From the NCBI GenBank assembly GCA_050996405.1, contig JBPCRW010000013.1, forward strand, positions 1-15,278: a stretch of 15,278 nt of DNA, read 5' to 3'. Origin of the DNA: JBPCRW01 sp050996405 (GTDB taxonomy: Bacteria > Acidobacteriota > Blastocatellia > Pyrinomonadales > Pyrinomonadaceae). The number at the start of each line of letters is the position of its first letter. Within the stretch, counting starts at the first letter, position 1. The translations under genes and the position numbers were made by a program. Below the pieces are notes generated by a model. That model saw only the letters and a list, made by a program, of their open reading frames with translations. It did no database searches and had not been told where the DNA came from. Positions 7,761 to 15,050 of this stretch are shown here, piece after piece.

Positions 7761-8648
7761 ATGTGCAAAAATATTTTTTTCGGTTTCGTGACAATGATGT
7801 TTCTATGTTTTCTCTCATTCGCTCAAGACAAGAATTCTACTGCTCCGATTAAATGGGAAAAATACAAAGTTAAGGAAAATAACGTTTCCGTTCTCCTGCC
7901 GAAGATGCCCGTCTTAGTTGAAAGTTCAAACATCTGCGCCGGAGAAAGCATCAAGCGTTACGGCGTATATGCCGATAAAGTCATTTACGGAATGAACATT
8001 TATTCCAAATCCAACGACGCGCCTCCGCCATATTGTCCTTCTAATCAAGGAAAATTCAACGCGGACAGATTTCTCGACAGAATCGAACAGGTGAAAAAGG
8101 AAATAAAGGCAACGGACGAAGCGAGCCTGACGCAGGACGGATTGGAATTGACGAAAATCAAAGGCGAATATTTGACTTGCTGGCTGGTTGACGATTTAAA
8201 AAATAATCGCTGGTTTGAGCTTTACGTCGTTGGCGCGGAGGAAACAAACCAGATGGCTGTAAATTTTGTAAAATCATTTAAGATAGAAAATAAGCCTGAA
8301 GGCATTGAGATTAAAAACGGCTCGGAACAAACGCTCGGCGACGAACAAATTTCCGACGAAGGGGAAACTTCTGAAACGGTTGATAAAAAAATGTATATCT
8401 ACCTTAAACCTTTCGCTAAATACACGGAAGAAGCGCGGCGCAAACGAGTTCAGGGAACTGTTCTGCTGAAAATTACATTTTTCGCAAACGGCAGTATCGG
8501 AGATATTACGCCGGTAAAGGAGTTGCCAAACGGATTAACCGAGCAAGCAATCGCCGCCGCTAAAAAGATTGTTTTTATACCTCGCATAGAAAAAGGAAAG
8601 CCTCAAATTTCTATCAAACAAGTAGAGTATAGCTTCTCGATTTACTAG
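7761..8648 (+). CDS. Secreted protein with C-terminal TonB domain
   Basis: Starting at ATG 7761 gives 295 residues beginning with a compact signal peptide (MCKNIFFGFVTMMFLCFLSFAQ). In-frame ATGs at 7704 and 7728 would add 19 or 11 residues, and no start has a good ribosome binding site, so the start is uncertain. The middle part, about 30-185, is an uncharacterised domain with three cysteines that I do not recognise. The last 85 residues, about 211-295, match the TonB C-terminal fold: KYTEEARRKRVQGTVLLKITFFANGSIGDITPVKELPNGLTEQAIAAAKKIVFIPR. Classical TonB has an N-terminal membrane anchor and a Pro-rich spacer; both are missing, so this is probably not the energy transducer but an envelope protein using the fold for binding. 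Its stop is only 10 nt before the OppD-type gene, suggesting one transcript. Confidence 0.85.
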   Translation: MCKNIFFGFVTMMFLCFLSFAQDKNSTAPIKWEKYKVKENNVSVLLPKMPVLVESSNICAGESIKRYGVYADKVIYGMNIYSKSNDAPPPYCPSNQGKFNADRFLDRIEQVKKEIKATDEASLTQDGLELTKIKGEYLTCWLVDDLKNNRWFELYVVGAEETNQMAVNFVKSFKIENKPEGIEIKNGSEQTLGDEQISDEGETSETVDKKMYIYLKPFAKYTEEARRKRVQGTVLLKITFFANGSIGDITPVKELPNGLTEQAIAAAKKIVFIPRIEKGKPQISIKQVEYSFSIY

Positions 8649-8658
8649 AATTTACGAA

Positions 8659-9666
8659 ATGCCGCGCTTGATAGAAGTCAAAAATTTGGAAACCGTGTTT
8701 TCGACGCGCGCCGGATTGGTGCGCGCCGTCAATGATGTCAGTTTTTATATTGACGCGGGCGAAATGCTCGCGCTGGTCGGCGAATCGGGCTGCGGGAAAT
8801 CCATTACCGCGCTTTCTCTGATGCGGCTGGTCGCGCCGCCCGGGAAAATTGTCGCGGGCGCGATAAATTTCAAAGGCGAAGATTTATTAAAGGCGAGCAA
8901 TGAGCGGATGCGCGCGATTCGCGGCAACGATATTGCGATGATTTTTCAAGACCCGATGACTTCGCTAAATCCAGTTTATACGGTCGGCGAGCAGATTGCC
9001 GAAGCCCTGCGACTGCACCGCAAACTCAATAAAAAAGATGCGTGGGAAGCGGCGATTGCGGCGATGAAAGAAGTGGCGATTCCAGACCCTGCGCGGCGCG
9101 TCAAAGATTACCCGCATCAGCTTTCGGGCGGAATGCGCCAGCGCGGGATGATTGCGATGGCTCTCGCCTGCGACCCTGAAGTATTGATTGCCGACGAGCC
9201 GACGACCGCTTTGGACGTGACAATTCAGGCGCAGATTCTCGAACTTTTAAATGAATTGCGGACGACGCGAAAACTTGCCGTGCTTTTAATCACGCACGAT
9301 TTGGGCGTGGTGGCGGAGGTCGCCGACAGAGTTTGTGTGATGTATACGGGAAGAATTGTCGAAGAATCGGATGTCAAAGAAATTTTTCGCCAGCCGAAAC
9401 ATCCTTACACGCAAGGTTTATTAAAAAGCGTTCCGCGACTACAGCGCGAAAAGGATTTTGCGTCCGAAGCAAGACTACAAACCATCGAAGGCACAGTTCC
9501 GAGTCCGACAAATTTACCTGTTGGCTGTCATTTCGCGCCGCGTTGTCAATTCAGATTTGGACGCTGTGTTCATGACCCGATGCCGCTTTTTGAATTGAAA
9601 AATAATGTTAAAGTGCGTTGCGTGCTGTATGAAAACAACCGCGAAAAATCCGCAACTGCAAGTTAG
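8659..9666 (+). CDS. oppD: Oligopeptide/dipeptide ABC transporter ATP-binding protein, OppD/DppD type
   Basis: Cytoplasmic ATPase that powers a peptide importer as a heterodimer with an OppF-type partner, encoded here at 10281. Of its 335 residues, Walker A is GESGCGKS at 41-48, the Q-loop glutamine lies in IFQDPMTSLNP near 97, the ABC signature is LSGGMRQR at 155-162, Walker B is VLIADEPTTALD from 175, and the switch histidine is H213 in ITHDLGVVAEV. The C-terminal oligopeptide domain from about 230 includes HPYTQGLL and four cysteines (290, 296, 303, 321) of the conserved PxGCxFxPRC region. No permease or solute-binding gene is adjacent, so the substrate (peptide, nickel or similar) is not fixed. 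It lies 10 nt after the TonB-C gene with no strong ribosome binding site of its own, consistent with translational coupling. Confidence 0.95.
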   Translation: MPRLIEVKNLETVFSTRAGLVRAVNDVSFYIDAGEMLALVGESGCGKSITALSLMRLVAPPGKIVAGAINFKGEDLLKASNERMRAIRGNDIAMIFQDPMTSLNPVYTVGEQIAEALRLHRKLNKKDAWEAAIAAMKEVAIPDPARRVKDYPHQLSGGMRQRGMIAMALACDPEVLIADEPTTALDVTIQAQILELLNELRTTRKLAVLLITHDLGVVAEVADRVCVMYTGRIVEESDVKEIFRQPKHPYTQGLLKSVPRLQREKDFASEARLQTIEGTVPSPTNLPVGCHFAPRCQFRFGRCVHDPMPLFELKNNVKVRCVLYENNREKSATAS

Positions 9667-9672
9667 AAGATT

Positions 9673-9676
9673 GGAG
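9673..9676 (+). promoter_or_regulatory. Shine-Dalgarno sequence of the Uma2 gene
   Basis: GGAG with nine bases to the ATG at 9686, placed within the 19-base gap after the OppD-type stop codon. Confidence 0.6.
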
Positions 9677-9685
9677 TAAATTGAA

Positions 9686-10291
9686 ATGAATCGAGCGATT
9701 GCTAAAGAATTTATGACCGAAGCCGAATATCTGGCTTTCGACGACAAATCTAAAATCAGATACGAATATATGGACGGCGAAATTTTTGCTATGGCGGGCG
9801 CGACACGCGGGCATAATCTTGCCAATACGAATGTTTCGACTGAATTGAGCCTTCAATTGCGCGAAACCGATTGCGAAGTTTATGTTAATGATTTTCGCGT
9901 CAGAATCCGCGAAGGACATAATGTTTATCCCGACGTTGCGGTTGCCTGCGGCGATATTCAAACAACCGACGGCGATAAAACTTTATTGAATCCGATTGTC
10001 GTTTTTGAAGTCTTGTCGAAATCAACCGAACAGCGCGACAGAGGCGCGAAGGCGGAAGATTATTACAGCCTGCCGTCGCTCAAAGATTACGTTTTGGTTT
10101 CGCAATATCGCATCAGGGTCGAGCATTTTTCGCGTCAGAAAAATAATGTTTGGATTTTGAAAATTTATGAAGATTTGAACGATGTCGTCGAATTAGGTTC
10201 AATTAAATGCAAGGTTTCGTTAAAGTTGATTTATCTGAAAATGGGTATTGCGCCTCTGAAATTGGTCGGGAAAAAGAAGAATGGAAAATAG
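9686..10291 (+). CDS. Uma2 family (DUF820) PD-(D/E)XK nuclease-fold protein
   Basis: The 201-residue protein matches Uma2/DUF820: it opens with MTEAEYLAFDD and the typical YEYMDGEIFAMAGAT, followed by HN and a helix. Core residues are D83 in NVYPDVAVACGD and E108 in PIVVFEVLSKSTEQRDRGAK, as in the PD-(D/E)XK fold. YYSLPSLKDYVLVSQ follows, also typical. The family is predicted to contain restriction-like endonucleases, but cellular roles are mostly unknown and many copies may be domesticated or inert; activity here is an inference. Its C-terminus (GKKKNGK) overlaps the OppF-type start by 11 nt, and it starts 19 nt after the OppD-type stop, so it sits in the middle of a transporter operon to which it has no known functional link. 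Its codon use is like that of its neighbours. Confidence 0.9.
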   Translation: MNRAIAKEFMTEAEYLAFDDKSKIRYEYMDGEIFAMAGATRGHNLANTNVSTELSLQLRETDCEVYVNDFRVRIREGHNVYPDVAVACGDIQTTDGDKTLLNPIVVFEVLSKSTEQRDRGAKAEDYYSLPSLKDYVLVSQYRIRVEHFSRQKNNVWILKIYEDLNDVVELGSIKCKVSLKLIYLKMGIAPLKLVGKKKNGK

Positions 10292-11294
10292 CGCGGTAAA
10301 AACACAAAAAAGCGAACTCGTGAGGGTTAAAAATCTTGTCAAACATTTTCCGGTCGAAAATTCGGACGACGTTGTGCGCGCGGTTGACGGCGTTTCGTTT
10401 GATATTTTAGCGGGCGAAACATTGGGTTTGGTCGGCGAATCGGGCTGCGGAAAATCTACGGTCGGACGCTGCGTTTTGCGTCTGATTGAGCCGACGAACG
10501 GGGAGGTCTGGTTTGAAGATAAAAACATTCTTGAAGCTGGAAAAGGCGAACTGCGCGAGACGCGGCGCGAGATGCAGATTATTTTCCAAGACCCGTATGC
10601 TTCGCTTAATCCGCGTTTAAATATCCTTTCAATCGTTTCCGAACCGCTGAAAATTCACGGCATCGGAAATAAACGAGAGCAAAAAGAACGAGTCGCGGAT
10701 TTGCTGAAAAAAGTCGGGCTTGACCCGCAGTTTATGTTTCGCTACCCGCACGAATTTTCCGGCGGGCAAAGGCAGAGATTGGGAATCGCGCGGGCTTTGG
10801 CTTTAAATCCAAAACTGATAATTTGCGACGAGCCGGTTTCCGCGCTCGACGTTTCCGTGCAGGCGCAGGTCGTCAATCTGTTGCAGGATTTGCAAGGCGA
10901 ATTCGGTTTGACGTATCTTTTTATCTCGCACGGTCTGGCGATTGTCGAACATATTTCGCAGAGAGTCGCCGTGATGTATCTCGGAAAAATCGTCGAAATC
11001 GCGGACGCGAAAGAACTTTACGAAAATCCGCTGCATCCATATACACGGGCTTTACTTTCCGCAATTCCGATTCCAGACCCGACAAAAAAACGGACGCGAA
11101 TAATTTTAAAAGGTGATGTGCCGACCCCTATAAATCCGCCGTCGGGCTGCCGTTTCCGCACGCGCTGCCCGCTGGCAATTGAAGACTGCGCCCGAATTGA
11201 GCCGGAATTGCGCGAAATCGAATCGAATCATTTTGCGGCGTGCATTCGCGTCGAAGGTTATGAAAACGCGAGAAAAATTGAAACAATTATTTGA
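10281..11294 (+). CDS. oppF: Oligopeptide/dipeptide ABC transporter ATP-binding protein, OppF/DppF type
   Basis: Second ATPase subunit of a peptide importer, 337 residues, presumed partner of the OppD-type protein at 8659. Walker A is GESGCGKS at 52-59, the Q-loop lies in IFQDPYASLNPR near 103, the signature is FSGGQRQR at 159-166, Walker B is LIICDEPVSALDVSVQAQ from 179, and the switch histidine is H217. The usual Asp after that histidine (SHDL) is Gly here (SHGL), an uncommon change outside the catalytic core. The C-terminal oligopeptide domain has HPYTRALLSAIPIPDP and the cysteine-bearing PPSGCRFRTRCPLA. The start overlaps the end of the Uma2 gene by 11 nt, so translation is probably coupled. 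No permease genes follow; the next gene is a Yip1-family protein. Confidence 0.95.
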   Translation: MENSAVKTQKSELVRVKNLVKHFPVENSDDVVRAVDGVSFDILAGETLGLVGESGCGKSTVGRCVLRLIEPTNGEVWFEDKNILEAGKGELRETRREMQIIFQDPYASLNPRLNILSIVSEPLKIHGIGNKREQKERVADLLKKVGLDPQFMFRYPHEFSGGQRQRLGIARALALNPKLIICDEPVSALDVSVQAQVVNLLQDLQGEFGLTYLFISHGLAIVEHISQRVAVMYLGKIVEIADAKELYENPLHPYTRALLSAIPIPDPTKKRTRIILKGDVPTPINPPSGCRFRTRCPLAIEDCARIEPELREIESNHFAACIRVEGYENARKIETII

Positions 11295-11351
11295 AATCTT
11301 CCGTAAATCAAGCGTCATCCAAGTTCTACCAATTTACAAAATCTCTATTTT

Positions 11352-11356
11352 GAGGA
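11352..11356 (+). promoter_or_regulatory. Shine-Dalgarno sequence of the Yip1-family gene
   Basis: GAGGA with seven bases to the ATG at 11364. This is near-ideal spacing and supports that start. Confidence 0.75.
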
Positions 11357-11363
11357 CAAAAAA

Positions 11364-12275
11364 ATGAACCGTTTTCACGGAATTATAGTTGCCATTGTCG
11401 GAGTTTTTATCACGATTTTAAGTGCTTTGAAAGTTGTTCCGCTGCTTAGCACCGGCAGTGCTTTGATATTTTTAGGTCTGCTGCTGTTCGGATTAAGTTT
11501 TGTGCCGCGACCCGAAGCGGACGATATGCCGCGAATGCCGACGGCGGAAACTTTAAGCAAAATTTTTTACGCGCCGACCGAAGTTTTTAGAAATCTGCGG
11601 CGGCATCCGCGCTGGCTGGTCGTGCTGTTAATCAGCGCGATTTTTTCAACCGTTTATATCAACGCTTTTTATTATCGTCTGACACCGGAAAAAATTGTTA
11701 ATTTTACGGTCGACAAAATCGCGCAAAGCGGTTTTGTGTCGCCCGATAAAGTAGAGGAAGTTCGTCGGCAAAATCTGGAACAAGCCACAAATCCCGTTTC
11801 ACGCGCTGGAATGGCGGTCAACGGTTTTGTCGGACTGGTTTTCATAACAGCTTTTATCGGCTTGATTTACTGGGTGTTCGGGCTGGCGATGGGCGGAAAT
11901 CTTAATTACTGGCAGGCTTTTTCGGCAACCGCGTATTCGATTTTTCCCGTCTCCGTAATTACGTATCTGCTCAGTTTGATAATTTTATTTATTAAAGACC
12001 CTGACCAGATTCATCCGCTCATCGGACAAAATTCTCTGGTGCAGGATAATTTGAATTTTCTGGTTTCTTCCGCCGCTAATCCGGTCATTTTTACGTTATT
12101 AGGCGCGTTCAGTATTTTAGGATTTTATCGCCTGTGGCTGAACGCCGTCGGGCTGCGAAACGCGGGCGAGCGCATCACGCCAACCATCGCCTGGTCGGCG
12201 GCAATTACGGTTTGGGTGATTGGCGTTTTGCTGGCAGTCGTTTCGGCGATGATTTTCGGGAATTTTCTGGGTTAA
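11364..12275 (+). CDS. Yip1-family polytopic membrane protein
   Basis: The 303-residue inner-membrane protein has about seven hydrophobic segments, at roughly 6-22, 30-47, 84-102, 152-175, 193-210, 238-257 and 276-298. The cytoplasmic link at 62-83 (ETLSKIFYAPTEVFRNLRRHPRW) is the hallmark of bacterial Yip1-domain proteins, common in Acidobacteriota; the first two helices are an extra N-terminal hairpin. A charged loop at 108-145 probably faces the other side. The bacterial role of this family is not established. The gene starts 69 nt after the OppF-type stop with its own good ribosome binding site, on the same strand, so it may be the last gene of that operon; the terminator follows directly. 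In related genomes Yip1 genes often neighbour MacB-type transporters, as here, though this is only a contextual hint. Confidence 0.85.
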   Translation: MNRFHGIIVAIVGVFITILSALKVVPLLSTGSALIFLGLLLFGLSFVPRPEADDMPRMPTAETLSKIFYAPTEVFRNLRRHPRWLVVLLISAIFSTVYINAFYYRLTPEKIVNFTVDKIAQSGFVSPDKVEEVRRQNLEQATNPVSRAGMAVNGFVGLVFITAFIGLIYWVFGLAMGGNLNYWQAFSATAYSIFPVSVITYLLSLIILFIKDPDQIHPLIGQNSLVQDNLNFLVSSAANPVIFTLLGAFSILGFYRLWLNAVGLRNAGERITPTIAWSAAITVWVIGVLLAVVSAMIFGNFLG

Positions 12276-12293
12276 GCTAAAACTAACATTAAA

Positions 12294-12324
12294 AAAGGCG
12301 AGTTCAATTTGTGAACTCGCCTTT
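12294..12324. terminator. Strong bidirectional intrinsic terminator
   Basis: AAAGGCGAGTTCA (12294-12306) pairs perfectly with TGAACTCGCCTTT (12312-12324) around a five-base loop, a 13-bp stem. Runs of A before and T after give both strands a U-rich tail. It separates the convergent Yip1 and MacB-type permease genes and should end both operons. Confidence 0.88.
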
Positions 12325-12328
12325 CGTT

Positions 12329-13573
12329 TTACTCATATCTCAAAGATTCAATCGGGTCGAGCCTTGCAGCCTTCCACGCCGGAAACAGTCCGAAAACAAT
12401 CCCGATTCCGACGCTGGCGAAAAATCCCAGAATCGGTGCCCAGAGCGGAACATACGACGGCATCACGAGTTTAACTAAAAGCGTTAAAAGCCAGCCGATA
12501 AATAATCCGATGACTCCGCCCAAGCCGGTTAAGGTCGCGGCTTCGACTAAAAATTGCAGAAGAATGTCGGTTTGTTTCGCGCCGATGGCTTTGCGGATGC
12601 CGATTTCTCTGGTGCGTTCGGTGACGGAAACCAGCATAATATTCATTACGCCGATTCCGCCAATCATCAAACCAACCGACGAAATTACGACCATTGCGAG
12701 GGCGACGTATTTTGTAATCGAACGAAACTGCTCGATGATACTGTCGGCAGTTTCAAGACTGAAATTATTGTCCGCGCCGAATGGAACTTGCCGCCGGACG
12801 CGCAAGAGGTCTTGCACCTGGTCTTTGGCTTGTTCGAGCATTCCTTTTTTGGCAATGGCGAGAATAAATAAATCTTCGGAATTTGGTTTTATTCTGAGAG
12901 CCGAACCCATCGGCATAAAAATTTGATTGCTGTCATCTTGATTGCCGCCGCCAAACTGTTCGCGTTTTTGCAAAACTCCGATGACGCGAAACTCGCGCCC
13001 GCCGATTTGCAGAGTGTTGCCAATCGGATTCTCAAACGGAAAATATGCGTCAACGACAGCCGAGCCGATAACGGCGACATCCGTTTTTGTATCGCTTTCG
13101 GCTTGCGTGAACCAGCGACCTTCGACCAGTATATTTTGCGGCGATTTTTCGACATTCGGAAAAGTGCCGTTTAAGGTGACGGTAGAAGAAGTTTTTCCGT
13201 TTTTACCCGTCACCAGAATTTTTTGTCCGAAACGGTCGCTGGAAACGTCCAGAAAGGGAATTGCCGCGTCAATCGTCGGGAGTTTTTCGATTGCCAGCGC
13301 GTCTTCAATTGTCAGAGGTTTCCGCATCCGCTCTTCGCGCGTCGGTCTGCCGGTGTTGAATCCCATTTTCCTTTTATACAAAAAAATCGAGTTTGTGCCG
13401 AATGATTCGACCTGTTTGCTGACCGCCGTATCAATCCCGCTGATAATCGAGGAAATCAGCATGACCGTAATCACGCCGATAACCACTCCGATAATCGTCA
13501 GAAACGAGCGCAGTTTATTCGAGCGCAAGGTCGAAAACGCCATCTTAAAATTCTCAAAAAATGTATTTCCCAT
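12329..13573 (-). CDS. MacB/FtsX-type ABC transporter permease (second of pair)
   Basis: Inner-membrane subunit of a type VII ABC exporter of the MacB/LolCE kind, which works by moving the periplasmic domain rather than by a transport channel. The 414 residues start MGNTFFENFKMAFSTLRSNKLRSFLTIIGVVIGV; helix 1 is at about 22-47. A periplasmic MacB_PCD domain spans about 48-285 (LVEGRWFTQAE and GREFRVIGVL are recognisable). The FtsX domain with three helices covers about 290-405 and holds RTREIGIRKAIGAKQTDIL; the protein ends FPAWKAARLDPIESLRYE. No ATPase domain is fused, unlike E. coli MacB. It is a paralogue of the permease upstream, closest in the C-terminal domain. The repeat-rich 109-bp spacer ahead of it has no Shine-Dalgarno sequence, so translation may depend on read-through from the previous gene. 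Substrate unknown. Confidence 0.93.
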   Translation of the reverse strand: MGNTFFENFKMAFSTLRSNKLRSFLTIIGVVIGVITVMLISSIISGIDTAVSKQVESFGTNSIFLYKRKMGFNTGRPTREERMRKPLTIEDALAIEKLPTIDAAIPFLDVSSDRFGQKILVTGKNGKTSSTVTLNGTFPNVEKSPQNILVEGRWFTQAESDTKTDVAVIGSAVVDAYFPFENPIGNTLQIGGREFRVIGVLQKREQFGGGNQDDSNQIFMPMGSALRIKPNSEDLFILAIAKKGMLEQAKDQVQDLLRVRRQVPFGADNNFSLETADSIIEQFRSITKYVALAMVVISSVGLMIGGIGVMNIMLVSVTERTREIGIRKAIGAKQTDILLQFLVEAATLTGLGGVIGLFIGWLLTLLVKLVMPSYVPLWAPILGFFASVGIGIVFGLFPAWKAARLDPIESLRYE

Positions 13574-13576
13574 AAT

Positions 13577-13681
13577 CAGTTATCAGTTATCAATTATCAA
13601 TTAACAATTATCATTGACCAATCGAAAAAATTCGGATTTCTGGTTAATAAGTCAGAAATGATAACTGATAATTGTTAATTG
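13577..13681. repeat. Heptanucleotide repeats in opposite orientations filling the permease spacer
   Basis: From 13577 five consecutive 7-mers keep register: CAGTTAT, CAGTTAT, CAATTAT, CAATTAA, CAATTAT (to 13611). On the far side, 13661-13681 holds three more on the opposite strand (CAATTAA, CAATTAT, CAGTTAT when read as reverse complement). This gives a perfect 15-bp inverted repeat between 13598-13612 and 13667-13681, and the middle is also partly self-complementary (CGAA/TTCG). The block reaches within 2 nt of one gene's stop and 4 nt of the next gene's start. It resembles the short tandem heptamer repeats known between genes of filamentous cyanobacteria. Whether it acts as RNA hairpin, mobile repeat or neutral sequence is unknown. 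Confidence 0.8.
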
Positions 13682-13682
13682 T

Positions 13683-14918
13683 TCAATCTGCCCGCAACGC
13701 CTCAATCGGGTCGAGCCGCGCGGCTTTCCACGCCGGAAACAGTCCGGCTAAAACTCCGACCAAAGCCGAAACGCCGATGGCGACAATTATCGACCAGACG
13801 GGAATGCGCGTCTGAAAAATATATTTTGTAATTATAATTCCAAGCAGTTCGGCGATAATCAAGCCGACGATTCCGCCGATTGCCGAAAGCGTCGCGGCTT
13901 CAAAAACGAATTGTTTCAAAATATCCGCCTGTCGCGCGCCTAAGGCTTTTCGGATGCCGATTTCTTTGGTGCGTTCGGTAACGGCGACCAGCATAATATT
14001 CATAATCACGATTGCGCCGACGATTAAAGCGATTGCCGGAACTGCCAGAATAACAATAAAAGTTGGTCCCAAAATTTTGTCGCGCAGGTTCGTAATCGCG
14101 TCGGGCGTGATGATTCCGAAATTATCTTTTTCGCCCGCCGGAATTTTTCTTTTTATTCTAAGCAGGCTTCGCGTTTCTTCGACGGCATCGTCGAAAACCT
14201 TGTCCGATTTGGCGGTTACTTCAAAAGACAATGGGCGGCTCAAAGTAAATCCGCCGAAATTCGAGCCGTAGGTTTTTAACGGAAGCTGAACGAAAACATC
14301 CATCGGCTGCCCGAAAACGCTGCCTTTCGCCGTCGCCACGCCGACGACTTTATACGGAATTCCGCGAATGTCTATTTCCTCGCCAATCGGCGAGCCGTAT
14401 GGAAAAAGTTTATCCGCCACGTCCGCCCCGATAAAAGCCACGCGGACGGAATTACTATTTTCCGCTTCGGTAAAATATCTGCCGTCGGCAACATCAATGT
14501 TTTCAATATCGGCGATAATAGGCTCCGCGCCGTCAACGCGCACGTCCTGAAGTATTGCGTCGCCGCGTTTGACATCGGCGTTTGTGGCGCGCGCTTTCGC
14601 GCCGATTTGGTCAACTAGCTGAGCATGATTTTTGATAAAATCGTAATCTTCAAAGGTCAGAGGTTTATTGCGACGCTGCGCGGCGGCAAATGCGTCGGTA
14701 TCTTTAAAATCATCAAAACCAAACTGCTGAACCGTAAATGATTTCGAGCCGATTCCGGCGATTTTTTCGTCAACGTAAGAATTAAATCCCTGCAGCAAAG
14801 ACAGCACAACCATAAACGCCGTCACGCCGATAATCATTCCGAACAGCGTCAGAAACGAGCGCAATTTATGCGCCCAAATTGCCGCCAATGCAAGTTTTAA
14901 TGTTTCTGCGATATTCAT
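13683..14918 (-). CDS. MacB/FtsX-type ABC transporter permease (first of pair)
   Basis: The 411-residue permease is paralogous to the one downstream. It starts MNIAETLKLALAAIWAHKLRSFLTLFGMIIGV, with helix 1 at about 19-44, followed by a periplasmic MacB_PCD domain at about 45-280 and three C-terminal helices in the FtsX domain (RTKEIGIRKALGARQADILKQF), ending FPAWKAARLDPIEALRAD. The first helix and the C-terminal third align readily with its neighbour, while the periplasmic domains differ clearly, suggesting a heterodimer in which each half makes different contacts. It lies 132 bp after the ATPase gene, with a candidate promoter in between. A partner HlyD-type adaptor could lie further upstream outside the window. 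The export substrate (antibiotic, lipoprotein, peptide) cannot be told from the sequence. Confidence 0.93.
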   Translation of the reverse strand: MNIAETLKLALAAIWAHKLRSFLTLFGMIIGVTAFMVVLSLLQGFNSYVDEKIAGIGSKSFTVQQFGFDDFKDTDAFAAAQRRNKPLTFEDYDFIKNHAQLVDQIGAKARATNADVKRGDAILQDVRVDGAEPIIADIENIDVADGRYFTEAENSNSVRVAFIGADVADKLFPYGSPIGEEIDIRGIPYKVVGVATAKGSVFGQPMDVFVQLPLKTYGSNFGGFTLSRPLSFEVTAKSDKVFDDAVEETRSLLRIKRKIPAGEKDNFGIITPDAITNLRDKILGPTFIVILAVPAIALIVGAIVIMNIMLVAVTERTKEIGIRKALGARQADILKQFVFEAATLSAIGGIVGLIIAELLGIIITKYIFQTRIPVWSIIVAIGVSALVGVLAGLFPAWKAARLDPIEALRAD

Positions 14919-14931
14919 AAAACAATTACCC

Positions 14932-14946
14932 GTTAATCGAATTAAC
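14932..14946. promoter_or_regulatory. Operator-like inverted repeat near the predicted permease transcription start
   Basis: GTTAAT (14932-14937) and ATTAAC (14941-14946) are exact reverse complements around CGA. The repeat overlaps the region 7-20 nt downstream of the candidate -10 box on the minus strand, where a repressor could bind. AT-rich context lowers its weight. Confidence 0.3.
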
Positions 14947-14952
14947 TTTTTA

Positions 14953-14958
14953 ATTATA
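14953..14958 (-). promoter_or_regulatory. Consensus -10 box upstream of the permease pair
   Basis: The minus strand reads TATAAT, a perfect -10 match, about 35 nt before the start codon at 14918. A -35 box at the right distance is poor. If real, it lets the two permeases be transcribed apart from the ATPase gene. Confidence 0.4.
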
Positions 14959-15050
14959 CGGATAAAACCAATTAAAGTTTAGCGCATGTTGAAGATTGCA
15001 AACGGAAAATTATGAAAGTAAAAAGGAACTGCTTTTGACTAAAGCGCGCT

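Noticed and set aside
12942..13604. 220-residue plus-strand open frame
   Set aside because: It is antisense to the MacB-type permease and runs through the heptad repeats; no domain is recognisable.
13577..13681. CRISPR array
   Set aside because: The repeats are 7 bp long, directly adjacent without spacers, and occur in both orientations.
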